Below are positions 30,639 to 39,748 of a stretch of DNA of 64,000 nucleotides, one piece after another. The stretch lies in NCBI RefSeq assembly GCF_900604285.1, contig NZ_UWNY01000001.1, positions 558,001-622,000 of the forward strand, read 5' to 3'. Both the position numbers and the translations under genes were made by a program. How positions within the stretch are numbered: position 1 is the first letter of the stretch; every line of letters starts with the position of its first letter. The notes beneath the pieces are model-generated. The model ran no database searches, had not been told where the DNA came from, and worked only from the letters and a program-made list of their open reading frames with translations. This stretch comes from Varibaculum vaginae (GTDB taxonomy: Bacteria > Actinomycetota > Actinomycetes > Actinomycetales > Actinomycetaceae).

Positions 30639-30731
30639 TTAGCTACGCAGCCGGTTAGGTACGGAGATTAATTTTTCTACCTGTCCAGAGTCCGGTGGAT
30701 ACCATTGGTATTTACCAGACTCTACGCCCAT
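30639..30731 (-). CDS. Possible small ORF or remnant downstream of the YeiH-like gene
   Basis: A 30-codon frame from ATG 30731 encodes a peptide with Trp, Tyr and Pro (GKYQWYPPDSGQ, then VEKLISVPNRLRS). The same frame is open back to the TAA at 30780-30782 that ends the upstream gene, adding DPAGKTRYLGFIRVGA, so 46 codons follow that stop in phase. It could be a separate tiny gene, a remnant of another gene, or a readthrough extension. No Shine-Dalgarno sequence is visible. Confidence 0.3.
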   Translation of the reverse strand: MGVESGKYQWYPPDSGQVEKLISVPNRLRS

Positions 30732-30779
30732 CGCGCCTACTCGGATAAAACCTAAGTACCGCGTTTTCCCAGCCGGGTC

Positions 30780-31841
30780 TTAGTCGACTAACAAAAGTAC
30801 TGTTCCCAGCGATACTGCGGCAATTAATACACTCAGGATTATTCCAAGGACGAGAGCGCGTCCTCCAGACTTTATAACGTTACGCAGGTTTACTCCCGCT
30901 CCCATCGCACCCATTGCAACGGTGAGCAACAGGGTAGCAACCGTGCCCCCTAGGGTGTTGAAAATGCTATTTACAGTGGGGATGCTGGCAAACACTGAAG
31001 CCAGCACAACCGCAACTAAGAATCCCACAACGAATCCGGGAACCAGTGGTGGGCGCTTGCCGGAGCTGGCTTTTTCTGACTGTTCGTGGCGTACTTCCAC
31101 TACTCGCCGTTCAATAATCCCGACAACCGCTACTACGATTGCTAGGCAGGCTACGCGTCCCAGTTTGGTGGCGGTGGCTAAATCAGAGATTGCCGGATCA
31201 TAAATATTAGCAGCTGCTACTACTTGACCAACCTCGTGAATAGAAGCACCCAGCCAGACGGCTGCTTGAGTGGGGGACAGATGCAGTGCGTGGGCAGCCG
31301 CCGGCAAAGCAACTAGGGAGAGCGTCCCAAATACGGTAACGCAGGCGATAGCAGTGGCGACAGCATCGTCAGCGTCCTCACGACTGCGGGCAGAAACTAC
31401 CGGGGAGATACCAGCGACTGCCGAGGCTCCACAAATGGCGGTGCCAGAGGTGGTAAGAATTCCGGTGGCGTGACTGACCCGCATAAAGTAAGTGAGTAGG
31501 TAACCTGCCGCCATAGTTGCCGCAACTGCGCAGATGATAGTTACGATGGTTCCGGTTCCTAGCGCGGCAATAGCCGGTAGTGACAGGCGAAAACCAAGCA
31601 GCACCACCCCGGCTCGCAGAATGGTTTTTGCTGAAAAAGCAATACCGGGTTCGCAGATAACAGGAATTAGTTTCGTGTTCCGGACTGTTACTCCCAGTAA
31701 GATTGCCACCAGCATTGATGACAGCAGGGGGACGAAGAGGTTAATCAGCCAGGCGATAGCGGCAACCACGCACGCGTAGGCTATTCCCGGCAACAAACGT
31801 TTAATGTTATTCCAAAAATCCACTTGCCAGGTATACCACAT
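30780..31841 (-). CDS. YeiH-family putative sulfate exporter
   Basis: This membrane protein of the UPF0324/YeiH family has 353 residues from ATG 31841. Longer in-frame starts up to 31988 add a segment unlike the family. About ten membrane segments are visible, with family blocks GTAICGASAVAGISPVV near residue 135 and WLGASIHEVGQVVAAA near 195. The E. coli relative is annotated as a putative sulfate exporter; the substrate is not established. It is divergent from lysA, and no LysR regulator is adjacent. Confidence 0.85.
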   Translation of the reverse strand: MWYTWQVDFWNNIKRLLPGIAYACVVAAIAWLINLFVPLLSSMLVAILLGVTVRNTKLIPVICEPGIAFSAKTILRAGVVLLGFRLSLPAIAALGTGTIVTIICAVAATMAAGYLLTYFMRVSHATGILTTSGTAICGASAVAGISPVVSARSREDADDAVATAIACVTVFGTLSLVALPAAAHALHLSPTQAAVWLGASIHEVGQVVAAANIYDPAISDLATATKLGRVACLAIVVAVVGIIERRVVEVRHEQSEKASSGKRPPLVPGFVVGFLVAVVLASVFASIPTVNSIFNTLGGTVATLLLTVAMGAMGAGVNLRNVIKSGGRALVLGIILSVLIAAVSLGTVLLLVD

Positions 31842-32047
31842 GATTGAGGGGTAGCGGCAAATACCTTTGCCTGGTTGCGTTATTGTCACTAGATTTCCGC
31901 AATAAAACCTTAAAGACTGCTCAAGATGAATAGAGCATAGCTGTATTGCCCGTTTTGTTATAACACTAAGGCACGCAGGGGTTTGCAAGCTTTTATTTGC
32001 TTGGCGATACTTTAAGAGACGATACCTAGAAACTTGAGAGGTTACCG

Positions 32048-33436
32048 ATGCTCACTTGTCCTGAACCTGCTGCTAATCCGGTACTGTGGCCCTGGGGAAC
32101 CAAGCGGGAGGAAGATGGGCAACTATCTTTTGCTGGGCATAAAGTAACTGAACTGGCCCAGAGTTTCGGCACCCCGTCTTACCTGTTTGACCTGGATGAT
32201 TTCGCTGCTCGCGCCGAAACTATTTCCTCTGCGATGGCGGAAGAATTTTGGGAAGGGTACGGATTTTCCGGTGCTAGCGTCTATTACGCGGGCAAAGCCT
32301 TTCTCTGCACTGCTTTAGGGAACGCCATCAGCAGGGCGGGGATGGGAATCGATACCGCCAGCTTGGGAGAGCTTACGGTTGCGCTTAATCCCGCAATGGG
32401 GGTTGATCCTAAGAAGATCGGGTTGCACGGTAACAACAAATCCGTAGAATGCTTGCGTCTGGCGCTACGCAGCGGGATTGGGCGGATTATTGTAGATTCC
32501 CTGGGGGAAATCGACCTCTTGCAGTCTCTATGTGAGAGTGAAAATGCCACCGCTCCGGTGATGGTGCGGGTAACCACCGGAGTGCACGCCGGGGGACACA
32601 GTTTTATCGCCACCGCCCACGAGGATCAAAAATTCGGCCTCTCCCTGGCGTCTGGAGCCGCTCTCCAGGCGGTAAAAAAGATTATTTCTGCCAAGAATCT
32701 GCAGTTGGTGGGGCTACATTCCCATATTGGTTCCCAAATCAAGGATTTAGCATCCTTCCAGGTGGCGGCAGAAAGAATGCTGGCGTTCCGCGCCCAGGTG
32801 CAAAAACTGGGCGAGCCTGTCCCCGAAGTCGACTTGGGTGGGGGATTAGCCATCTCCTATCAGGGGGAGGAAGTGCCCACGGCCAGTGAATATGCGCGTT
32901 CCCTGGCGTCCTCGGTAAAGCGAGCATGTCAGCAGGCAGGCAGCGACATTCCCCATATTTCGATTGAACCCGGGCGCTGGCTGGCCGGTCCGGTATGCGT
33001 AAGTCTGTACCAGGTGGGGACAGTAAAGGATGTGCAGCTAGAGGACGGTAGTATCCGCAAATACGTAAGCGTAGATGGGGGCATGAGCGATAATATCCGG
33101 CCTGCCCTCTATGATGCCGGATATGTGGCCACCTTGGCTTCGCGGGTTTCGGATGCACCTGCGGTCAGCTGCCGGGTAGTGGGAATGCATTGCGAATCCG
33201 GAGATATTTTGGTGCCGGAGATTGTCCTCCCTGCTGATGTTAACGCCGGTGATTTACTGGTGATTCCCGCGACCGGAGCCTATGGGCGGGCGATGGCTTC
33301 CAACTATAATCTGGTGCCTCGTCCCGGGGTGGTGGGGCTGAGTGGAAAATCATCCCCGCGTTATATAGTCGCGCTAGAAACTGTGGATGACCTGCTGCGA
33401 ATGGATGTCGGAATTGTGGGTTTGTCTCAGGGGTAA
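32048..33436 (+). CDS. lysA: Diaminopimelate decarboxylase
   Basis: LysA decarboxylates meso-diaminopimelate to lysine. The 462-residue fold III PLP enzyme has the cofactor lysine at residue 83 (YYAGKAF), HIGSQ near 232, the phosphate-binding GGGLAI near 275, EPGRW near 315, and the active-site cysteine in CESGDI near 380. ATG 32048 follows GAGAGG. It lies 87 bp ahead of hom, as in many actinobacteria, so aspartate-family genes are clustered. Confidence 0.96.
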   Translation: MLTCPEPAANPVLWPWGTKREEDGQLSFAGHKVTELAQSFGTPSYLFDLDDFAARAETISSAMAEEFWEGYGFSGASVYYAGKAFLCTALGNAISRAGMGIDTASLGELTVALNPAMGVDPKKIGLHGNNKSVECLRLALRSGIGRIIVDSLGEIDLLQSLCESENATAPVMVRVTTGVHAGGHSFIATAHEDQKFGLSLASGAALQAVKKIISAKNLQLVGLHSHIGSQIKDLASFQVAAERMLAFRAQVQKLGEPVPEVDLGGGLAISYQGEEVPTASEYARSLASSVKRACQQAGSDIPHISIEPGRWLAGPVCVSLYQVGTVKDVQLEDGSIRKYVSVDGGMSDNIRPALYDAGYVATLASRVSDAPAVSCRVVGMHCESGDILVPEIVLPADVNAGDLLVIPATGAYGRAMASNYNLVPRPGVVGLSGKSSPRYIVALETVDDLLRMDVGIVGLSQG

Positions 33437-33529
33437 ATCCCGGGGGGCGATAGACCATAAATAACCGCTAGAGTAGAAAACCCCGGCGGGTAAAAACTCC
33501 CGGCCGAAAATGTTGAAAAGAGGGTGAAG

Positions 33530-34825
33530 ATGAAGCAAGCGGTAAAAATAGCGGTTCTTGGGTGTGGAACTGTAGGTGCCCAAGTCGTGCGCCTACTGCA
33601 AGAACGTGCCAGAGATTATCAGGCCAGGTGTGGAGCCAGCCTGAAAATTATTGGTATTTGCGTAAATAATCTGGCTGCCCCCCGCCCTGATTTTATTAGC
33701 CGCGATCTGCTTACCGATCAGGCGGAGCCCTTGATTGACCAGGCTGACCTGGTAATTGAACTTATCGGAGGAATCGAGCCGGCACGCACCTACATTACCC
33801 GCGCCCTCGAAGCCGGTAAATCCGTGGTAACCGGCAATAAAGCCCTACTGGCGCAATACGGTCCGGAACTTTTTGATCTGTCTCGCCAGCGCGAGGCCGA
33901 CCTTTATTACGAGGCGGCGGTGGCGGGCGCTATCCCCGTGGTCTATGGCCTGCGTGAATCTCTGGCTGGGGATCGCGTGCAGGTAGTACAAGGAATCGTT
34001 AATGGCACCACCAATTACATGCTCGATCAGATGGAGAAGAAAGGCTGGTCATTCGAGCAGGCGCTGTCTACCGCGCAAGAACTGGGGTATGCCGAGGCTG
34101 ACCCGACTGCCGATATTGACGGGTTAGATGCCGCCGCAAAATGCGCCCTGCTCGCGCAACTAGCTTTCCATACTCGGGTTTCTCTGGAGCAGGTAGCGGT
34201 AAAGGGGATTCGCCAGATCACCGCGGACGATATTGCCGATGCTAAAGAATCGGGACGCACCATTAAACTGCTGGCGATTGCACAGGTCGCACAAGATGAA
34301 CAGGGACGCGAATGCGTGTCCTGCCGGGTGGAGCCGGTATTGGTGAAACCAGATAATCCGCTCGCGAGCATAGCGGGAGCCTTTAACGCGATTGTGATTG
34401 ATGCCGAGGCCGCGGGCAGATTAATGTTCTATGGTCAAGGTGCCGGTGGGGTGCAGACCGCATCAGCGGTTCTCTCTGATGTGGTGGCAGCGGCGTTCCA
34501 CCTAGTGTCCGGGGGGAGTGCTCCGCGCGAATCCGCCTATGCCGATTTGCCGCAGATGCCGGCGGGGCAGGTGCGTTCTAAATACAGTATTCGCCTAGAA
34601 GTAGAGGATGCGACCGGAGTATTAGCTGAGGTAGCAGGAATCTTTGCTCGCCGGGGAATCTCCATCGAGCAGGTACGTCAAAGCAGCGACAGCGAATCCG
34701 GTAAGGCAGTGGTTTCCCTATCAACTGCCTGGGCGCAGGCGGAAGCCATAGACTTAACCGTAAAAGATTTGGCAGCCGCGGATCCGGTGAGCCGAGTAAT
34801 CCAAGTAATCAGTATGGAGGGCTAG
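33530..34825 (+). CDS. hom: Homoserine dehydrogenase
   Basis: This enzyme reduces aspartate semialdehyde to homoserine. The 431-residue product has an N-terminal Rossmann motif GCGTVG near residue 11, the catalytic core (GIVNGTTNYML near 160), and a C-terminal ACT domain (about 350-425) that normally mediates threonine feedback inhibition. AGAGGG places the start at ATG 33530; the GTG at 33524 lies inside that site. It is first in hom-thrC-thrB, with thrC 4 bp downstream. Confidence 0.96.
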   Translation: MKQAVKIAVLGCGTVGAQVVRLLQERARDYQARCGASLKIIGICVNNLAAPRPDFISRDLLTDQAEPLIDQADLVIELIGGIEPARTYITRALEAGKSVVTGNKALLAQYGPELFDLSRQREADLYYEAAVAGAIPVVYGLRESLAGDRVQVVQGIVNGTTNYMLDQMEKKGWSFEQALSTAQELGYAEADPTADIDGLDAAAKCALLAQLAFHTRVSLEQVAVKGIRQITADDIADAKESGRTIKLLAIAQVAQDEQGRECVSCRVEPVLVKPDNPLASIAGAFNAIVIDAEAAGRLMFYGQGAGGVQTASAVLSDVVAAAFHLVSGGSAPRESAYADLPQMPAGQVRSKYSIRLEVEDATGVLAEVAGIFARRGISIEQVRQSSDSESGKAVVSLSTAWAQAEAIDLTVKDLAAADPVSRVIQVISMEG

Positions 34826-34829
34826 AAAA

Positions 34830-35933
34830 ATGGCGCATCTATGGCAGGGAATAATCAACGAATATCGTGACTGGCTCCCCGTAAGCAATGAAGAAGAAAT
34901 TGTTACTTTACAAGAGGGTGGCACTCCGCTGGTTTATTCGGAGGATCTGTCTGGCGAGGTAGGGGCGAAAGTCTATATTAAGGTGGAAGGGATGAACCCC
35001 ACCGGGTCTTTTAAAGACCGGGGGATGACCATGGCGATTACCAAGGTAGTTTCCCAGGGGCAAAAGATGGTAGCTTGTGCCTCTACCGGCAACACCTCTG
35101 CTTCTGCCGCTGCCTATTCGGCGAAAGCCGGTCTGGAATGCGCGGTGATCCTGCCCGCAGGAAAGATCGCTGCCGGGAAACTTGCCCAGGCGATTGTGTA
35201 TGGGTCGCGGCTAGTGGCGGTGGATGGTAACTTTGACCAGTGCCTGACCATTACCCGTCAGCTCACTGAAAAATATCCGGTAGCTCTAGTTAACTCGATT
35301 AATCCCTACCGTTTGCAGGGGCAAAAGACCGCGGCGTTCGAGATCGTTGATTTCCTGGGGGATGCTCCGGATATTCACGTGCTGCCCGTAGGGAATGCCG
35401 GTAATATCTCCGCCTACTGGATGGGGTATAACGAATATGCTGGTAAGCGCACTGCGCCCTCTTTGGAAAAAGAAACTAAACTCGGTCAGGCGCGTGCCAG
35501 CAAGGTGCCGCAAATGTGGGGTATCCAGGCCAAAGGGGCGGCTCCTTTTGTAGCCGGACACCCGATTGAAAACCCGGAAACCGTGGCGACCGCTATCCGG
35601 ATTGGTAATCCTGCCTCCTGGGATTATGCCTCGGCTGCCCGGGATGATTCCCACGGTTTCATCACCGCCGTAACTGATGAAGCTATTTTGGCTGCGCAGG
35701 CTCGGCTGGCGGCCAGCACCGGAATCTTCGTGGAACCTGCCTCTGCAGCCTCGGTAGCTGGGCTTTTGCAAGCAGCCAGCCAAGGTAAAGTCCCTGGGGA
35801 TGCCACGATTGTGTGTACGGTGACTGGAAATGGTCTGAAAGACACTGCTACCGCTCTGGGGGATCGGGATATTAACCCGCAGGTAATTGAGCCCACTTTG
35901 GAGGCTGCCCTTCGCGTCCTCGACCTGAAATAA
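34830..35933 (+). CDS. thrC: Threonine synthase
   Basis: ThrC converts O-phosphohomoserine to threonine with PLP. The 367-residue fold II enzyme has the cofactor lysine Lys62 in GSFKDRGM and the phosphate cradle GNAGN near residue 189. It is the short actinobacterial type, like that of Corynebacterineae and Streptomyces, not the long E. coli form. Preceding and following gaps are 4 and 15 bp. Confidence 0.96.
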   Translation: MAHLWQGIINEYRDWLPVSNEEEIVTLQEGGTPLVYSEDLSGEVGAKVYIKVEGMNPTGSFKDRGMTMAITKVVSQGQKMVACASTGNTSASAAAYSAKAGLECAVILPAGKIAAGKLAQAIVYGSRLVAVDGNFDQCLTITRQLTEKYPVALVNSINPYRLQGQKTAAFEIVDFLGDAPDIHVLPVGNAGNISAYWMGYNEYAGKRTAPSLEKETKLGQARASKVPQMWGIQAKGAAPFVAGHPIENPETVATAIRIGNPASWDYASAARDDSHGFITAVTDEAILAAQARLAASTGIFVEPASAASVAGLLQAASQGKVPGDATIVCTVTGNGLKDTATALGDRDINPQVIEPTLEAALRVLDLK

Positions 35934-35948
35934 CGGGAACTGAGCGAA

Positions 35949-36959
35949 ATGCGAATCGTTAAGGACGAAACGGAAGTAAAAGTTCCTGCCACCTCGGCTA
36001 ATCTTGGTCCCGGATATGACTGTATGGGATTGGCGCTGTCCCTCTATGACCGGGTACGTTTTCGTGCTACGGTCGGGAAAACCCAGGTGCATGTGCGGGG
36101 GGAAGGCAAAGATCAGTTACCGGAGGATGAAAACCATCTGGTAGTGCGAGCAATTCGCCTCGGTTTAGACGCGGTGGGAGCGTTCCAGGTGGGGGTTTCC
36201 CTTTGGCAAGAAAATCAGATTCCCCAATCGCGCGGCCTGGGGTCTTCCGCCTCCGCTATTGTCAGTGGGTTGGCAATCGCGCGCGCCATTATTTCTGAAC
36301 CACAGGCTTTAGATGCCGACACTATGCTACGTATCGCTACCTACCTGGAAGGGCATCCCGATAACTTGGCGCCGGCGATTTACGGGGGGATTACCCTAGC
36401 GGGCATTCATCGTACCTCGAGTGCAGAGGCCGCCACTACCAAAGAAATTAGCTCGCCTTTTTTGCAAATGGGGGAAGAGGAAGAAGTAAAGCGGAATGCT
36501 GAATCTGAACAGCATGCTCTCAGTGGGGATTTTCCCAAGACCTGGGCGGTGAGAATCGAGAATCACTACGGTCTGCGTCCTACTGTGTTTATCCCGGATT
36601 TTGAGTTAGATACTTCCCGGGCGCGTTCTCTGCTGCCCGAACAGGTACCTCACCAAGATGCGGCCGCGAATGTGGCTAATGCAGCGCTTTTGGTAAGTGC
36701 GCTGCAAGACCATCCCGAGTTGTTAATGGCTGCCACCACTGATTACTTGCATCAGAATTATCGCAGAGCGGCCATGCCGGCTTCTTTGGATTTGATGTAT
36801 TGGTTGCGTGCCCAACAATTGCCGGCGGTGGTATCTGGAGCGGGGCCGTGCGTGTTAGTGCTAGCAAACGTTGGGGATCAGCTAAAATCGCAGGCGGAAA
36901 AAGTGGGTTGGAAAGTACGTACCCTGGATTTGGATATTCGCGGGGTGCGGGAACTCTAG
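35949..36959 (+). CDS. thrB: Homoserine kinase
   Basis: ThrB phosphorylates homoserine, supplying the substrate of ThrC. The 336-residue GHMP kinase starts with PATSANLGPGYDCMG (about residues 13-27), has the ATP loop RGLGSSASA near 96-104 and the third GHMP motif SGAGPCV near 299. It completes the hom-thrC-thrB operon. An insert of about 30 acidic residues around 165-190 is longer than usual. Confidence 0.95.
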   Translation: MRIVKDETEVKVPATSANLGPGYDCMGLALSLYDRVRFRATVGKTQVHVRGEGKDQLPEDENHLVVRAIRLGLDAVGAFQVGVSLWQENQIPQSRGLGSSASAIVSGLAIARAIISEPQALDADTMLRIATYLEGHPDNLAPAIYGGITLAGIHRTSSAEAATTKEISSPFLQMGEEEEVKRNAESEQHALSGDFPKTWAVRIENHYGLRPTVFIPDFELDTSRARSLLPEQVPHQDAAANVANAALLVSALQDHPELLMAATTDYLHQNYRRAAMPASLDLMYWLRAQQLPAVVSGAGPCVLVLANVGDQLKSQAEKVGWKVRTLDLDIRGVREL

Positions 36960-37023
36960 GAGGCTATTTCCATTTCGGGCTTTATTGTCAGGCCTAGCCA
37001 TGGCCAGGTTCACTAAGTGCAAG

Positions 37024-37053
37024 TTACCGACTGGGCGCAAATCCTGGTAAGCT
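37024..37053 (+). promoter_or_regulatory. Candidate rho promoter and leader
   Basis: TTACCG at 37024-37029 and TAAGCT at 37048-37053 are 18 bp apart and resemble a sigma-70-type promoter 139 bp ahead of rho. The leader contains a stem GGCTAGA/TCTAGCC (37081-37087 and 37106-37112). Leaders of this kind often permit autoregulation by Rho, but that is not shown here. Confidence 0.4.
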
Positions 37054-37191
37054 GAATTCACGAAGGCAAAAGCGCCTGGTGGCTAGACCGCTAGGGACGC
37101 TCAGTTCTAGCCTTCAAAATCGAGACCTATTTCTCTCGGTTCTTAATATCCAGACGCATCTGCGTCATATCTACATTTAGAAGGAAAGTTT

Positions 37192-38880
37192 GTGAGCACA
37201 AACGAGAACGCTAATGATCTTCGCACCATGAAGCTGGATGAGCTAAAAGCGCTAGCAATAAAAATGCAGTTGCGAGGGATTTCCCGGCTGCGCAAGAACG
37301 AGCTTATCGAAAAAATAACTGAGGCTCGTCGACCCTCTAGTGCAGCTGCTGAAGGGGAGGAAACCCCTCGCGTCCTGCAAGGTGATGCCTCTAAGCGGAC
37401 AGCGGATGCGCGGGGGCATAAGGGGCGGCGTCACGGCGCGGTGCGTCAGGAATCCAGCAGTAAAGAGGATGCGAAGGAACAGCTGAAGCAAGATTTGGCT
37501 GAGCGGGCTGGTAAGAAAGATATCCAAAGTAAGGCGCGGAAAAATAAAGGAGACGTCCCGCATTCGGTTGACGAGATTGCTTTGCCTAATGCGGAAGATG
37601 AAGATCGTGGGGAAGGGCGTGGACGCGGACGGCGTAACCGACGTCGGGATCGGAATCGACGTCGCGATGATAATTGGAACGATAATCGCGGTGATCGCGG
37701 GCGCGGAAAGTTTGATAACGAAGAGGACTCTAACGAGGAAACTGAGGAAGAACTCTTGCCTATTGCAGGAGTTTTGGATGTACAAAGCAATCATGCTTTC
37801 GTTCGTACCTCGGGTTATATAGCTGGCCCTAATGATGTCTATGTCACCCTCGGCCAGGTGCGTCGATGGGGTCTACGCTCCGGAGATGCGGTACAGGGTG
37901 CGGTGCGTCCGCCCAAAGAGGGCGACACTAACCGCCGGCAAAAATACAACGCCCTGGTGCGTTTGGACACCGTAAACGGAATGAGTATCGAGGACGCGCG
38001 GGCGCGGACTCAGTTTAAAGATTTAGTGCCGCTGTACCCTAATGAGCAGCTGCGCTTGGAGAACACCCCCAAGAACATTACCCAGCGGATAATCGACTTG
38101 ATTTCTCCGATTGGCAAAGGTCAGCGCGGGTTGATTGTTTCTCCGCCTAAGGCCGGTAAAACCATTATTTTGCAGCAGATTGCCAATGCGATTACTACTA
38201 ATAACCCGGAATGTCACCTGATGGTGGTACTGGTCGATGAACGTCCTGAAGAGGTCACCGATATGCAGCGCACCGTGAAGGGAGAGGTAATCGCTTCTAC
38301 TTTCGATCGGCCAGCCTCCGACCATGCTTCAGTGGCTGAATTAGCAATTGAGCGGGCAAAGCGTTTGGTAGAGCTGGGGCAAGACGTGGTGGTTCTGCTG
38401 GATTCGATTACCCGTTTGGGACGTGCCTATAACTTGGCGGCTCCGGCTTCAGGTCGGATCCTCTCCGGTGGCGTGGATGCTTCTGCGCTCTATCCCCCGA
38501 AGAAGTTCTTTGGGGCAGCTCGTAATGTAGAAAACGGAGGATCTTTAACTATCTTGGCGACCGCTTTGGTAGAAACTAACTCCAAGATGGATGAAGTTAT
38601 TTTCGAAGAGTTCAAAGGTACCGGCAATATGGAGTTGCGGCTATCGCGCCAGCTGGCTGATAAGCGCCTATTCCCAGCGGTCGATGTGAATGCCTCGGGT
38701 ACTCGCCGGGAAGAACTGCTACTGAACAAAGAAGAGCTACAGGTAACTTGGAAGTTGCGGCGGATGCTCAGTGCCTTGGAGCCCCAGCAGGCTACCGAGT
38801 TTGTGCTTTCTAAACTCAAGAACACCAACTCTAACGCGGAGTTCTTGATGATGATCGCCAAGATGAGTTCTCAGGTCTAG
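37192..38880 (+). CDS. rho: Transcription termination factor Rho
   Basis: Rho is a hexameric RNA helicase that terminates transcription. The 562-residue protein has the N-terminal Rho_N helices (residues about 8-45), then an Arg/Asp/Gly/Asn-rich insert (about 60-185) typical of high-GC Gram-positives. A primary RNA-binding domain (about 190-265) is followed by the ATPase domain with Walker A PPKAGKT at 318-324. GTG 37192 follows AAGGAAAG. The insert may add RNA affinity. Confidence 0.96.
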   Translation: MSTNENANDLRTMKLDELKALAIKMQLRGISRLRKNELIEKITEARRPSSAAAEGEETPRVLQGDASKRTADARGHKGRRHGAVRQESSSKEDAKEQLKQDLAERAGKKDIQSKARKNKGDVPHSVDEIALPNAEDEDRGEGRGRGRRNRRRDRNRRRDDNWNDNRGDRGRGKFDNEEDSNEETEEELLPIAGVLDVQSNHAFVRTSGYIAGPNDVYVTLGQVRRWGLRSGDAVQGAVRPPKEGDTNRRQKYNALVRLDTVNGMSIEDARARTQFKDLVPLYPNEQLRLENTPKNITQRIIDLISPIGKGQRGLIVSPPKAGKTIILQQIANAITTNNPECHLMVVLVDERPEEVTDMQRTVKGEVIASTFDRPASDHASVAELAIERAKRLVELGQDVVVLLDSITRLGRAYNLAAPASGRILSGGVDASALYPPKKFFGAARNVENGGSLTILATALVETNSKMDEVIFEEFKGTGNMELRLSRQLADKRLFPAVDVNASGTRREELLLNKEELQVTWKLRRMLSALEPQQATEFVLSKLKNTNSNAEFLMMIAKMSSQV

Positions 38881-38932
38881 ATGCCAGTAACTAGTGGTTT
38901 TCCCGCTATTCAATCAAATAGCTAACGTATGG

Positions 38933-38967
38933 GGCGCCCCGCCGAAAAACGGCGGGGCGCCTTCTTC
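38933..38967 (+). terminator. Terminator after rho
   Basis: A perfect 12-bp GC stem (38933-38944 with 38950-38961) has a five-A loop and is followed by TTCTTC. It lies 52 bp after the rho stop. Confidence 0.88.
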
Positions 38968-39053
38968 TTCTGCGTTAACTGTGGTGCCGACTACGAATAT
39001 AACGATTTGGTAGCGAAAAGATTGCATATTGGTTTAGACTGATTTTTGCCTGG

Positions 39054-39650
39054 TTGAAAACGGGCAGGTTATTGTGTCGACTGAATGGAATAATCGTGGG
39101 ACGTCATTGCCAAAAGAAGAAACCATTCCGCCATCTGTTCTGGCAGGCAGGATTGGCTACCGCAGTAATTGCGGGGGCAGTCGGTACCTCGGGGGCGGTA
39201 GCTCTGCATACTTCCTCACTCCCTGCCGGTCAACCGCAACCAGAAGTGACTGCCCAAACTATTTCTACTACCAACCCAGCTGCGCAAGCAGGCGGTGATT
39301 TGGGGTTGCAAGTCATAAACGCGAAAGTTCTCACTGGAGCCGAAGCTGATCCAGCTGGGGGCGCAGCCTCGCCTGGACAGTATTCTCTGCCAGCCCTGCG
39401 CAGCGCGGGGGTTATTAATTGGGGTGGATATAAGTTCACTTACTATTCCCAGCAGGTTTTGCCTGGTGGCGGTCTCAATATTCCGGGTCGTCACGTGAAC
39501 GAGTCCGGCTTCGTAGCTGATGGTGACGGATATATTGTGCTGGCAAATGATGCCCCTAAAGGTACGGTTATAAAAACTCCTTTTGGAGCTCCGGGCAAGG
39601 TATATGACCGGGGTACCGTGGGGAATCATTTTGACGTTTACACTTCCTAA
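39054..39650 (+). CDS. Exported protein with C-terminal beta-barrel-like domain
   Basis: The frame has 198 codons from TTG 39054; GTG 39096 or TTG 39072 are other candidates. A basic stretch (QKKKPFRH) and a hydrophobic segment (about residues 30-50) form a signal peptide or anchor. After a Thr/Ala/Pro linker, the C-terminal roughly 80 residues read like the double-psi barrel or 3D-type domain of Gram-positive exported proteins, with GDGYIVLAND, TPFGAPGKVYDRG and a final HFDVYT. Such domains occur in lytic transglycosylase-like and spore/wall proteins. No partner gene is adjacent; a wall-related role is a guess. Confidence 0.65.
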   Translation: MKTGRLLCRLNGIIVGRHCQKKKPFRHLFWQAGLATAVIAGAVGTSGAVALHTSSLPAGQPQPEVTAQTISTTNPAAQAGGDLGLQVINAKVLTGAEADPAGGAASPGQYSLPALRSAGVINWGGYKFTYYSQQVLPGGGLNIPGRHVNESGFVADGDGYIVLANDAPKGTVIKTPFGAPGKVYDRGTVGNHFDVYTS

Positions 39651-39748
39651 GCATCCGTTTGATGCCTGGGGAATATCCTCAGCAATGGTTCTGTTTTCCT
39701 TAACAGTTGAAAGTGACCTGGATAGCGCACTCATCTAGGATATAAACG

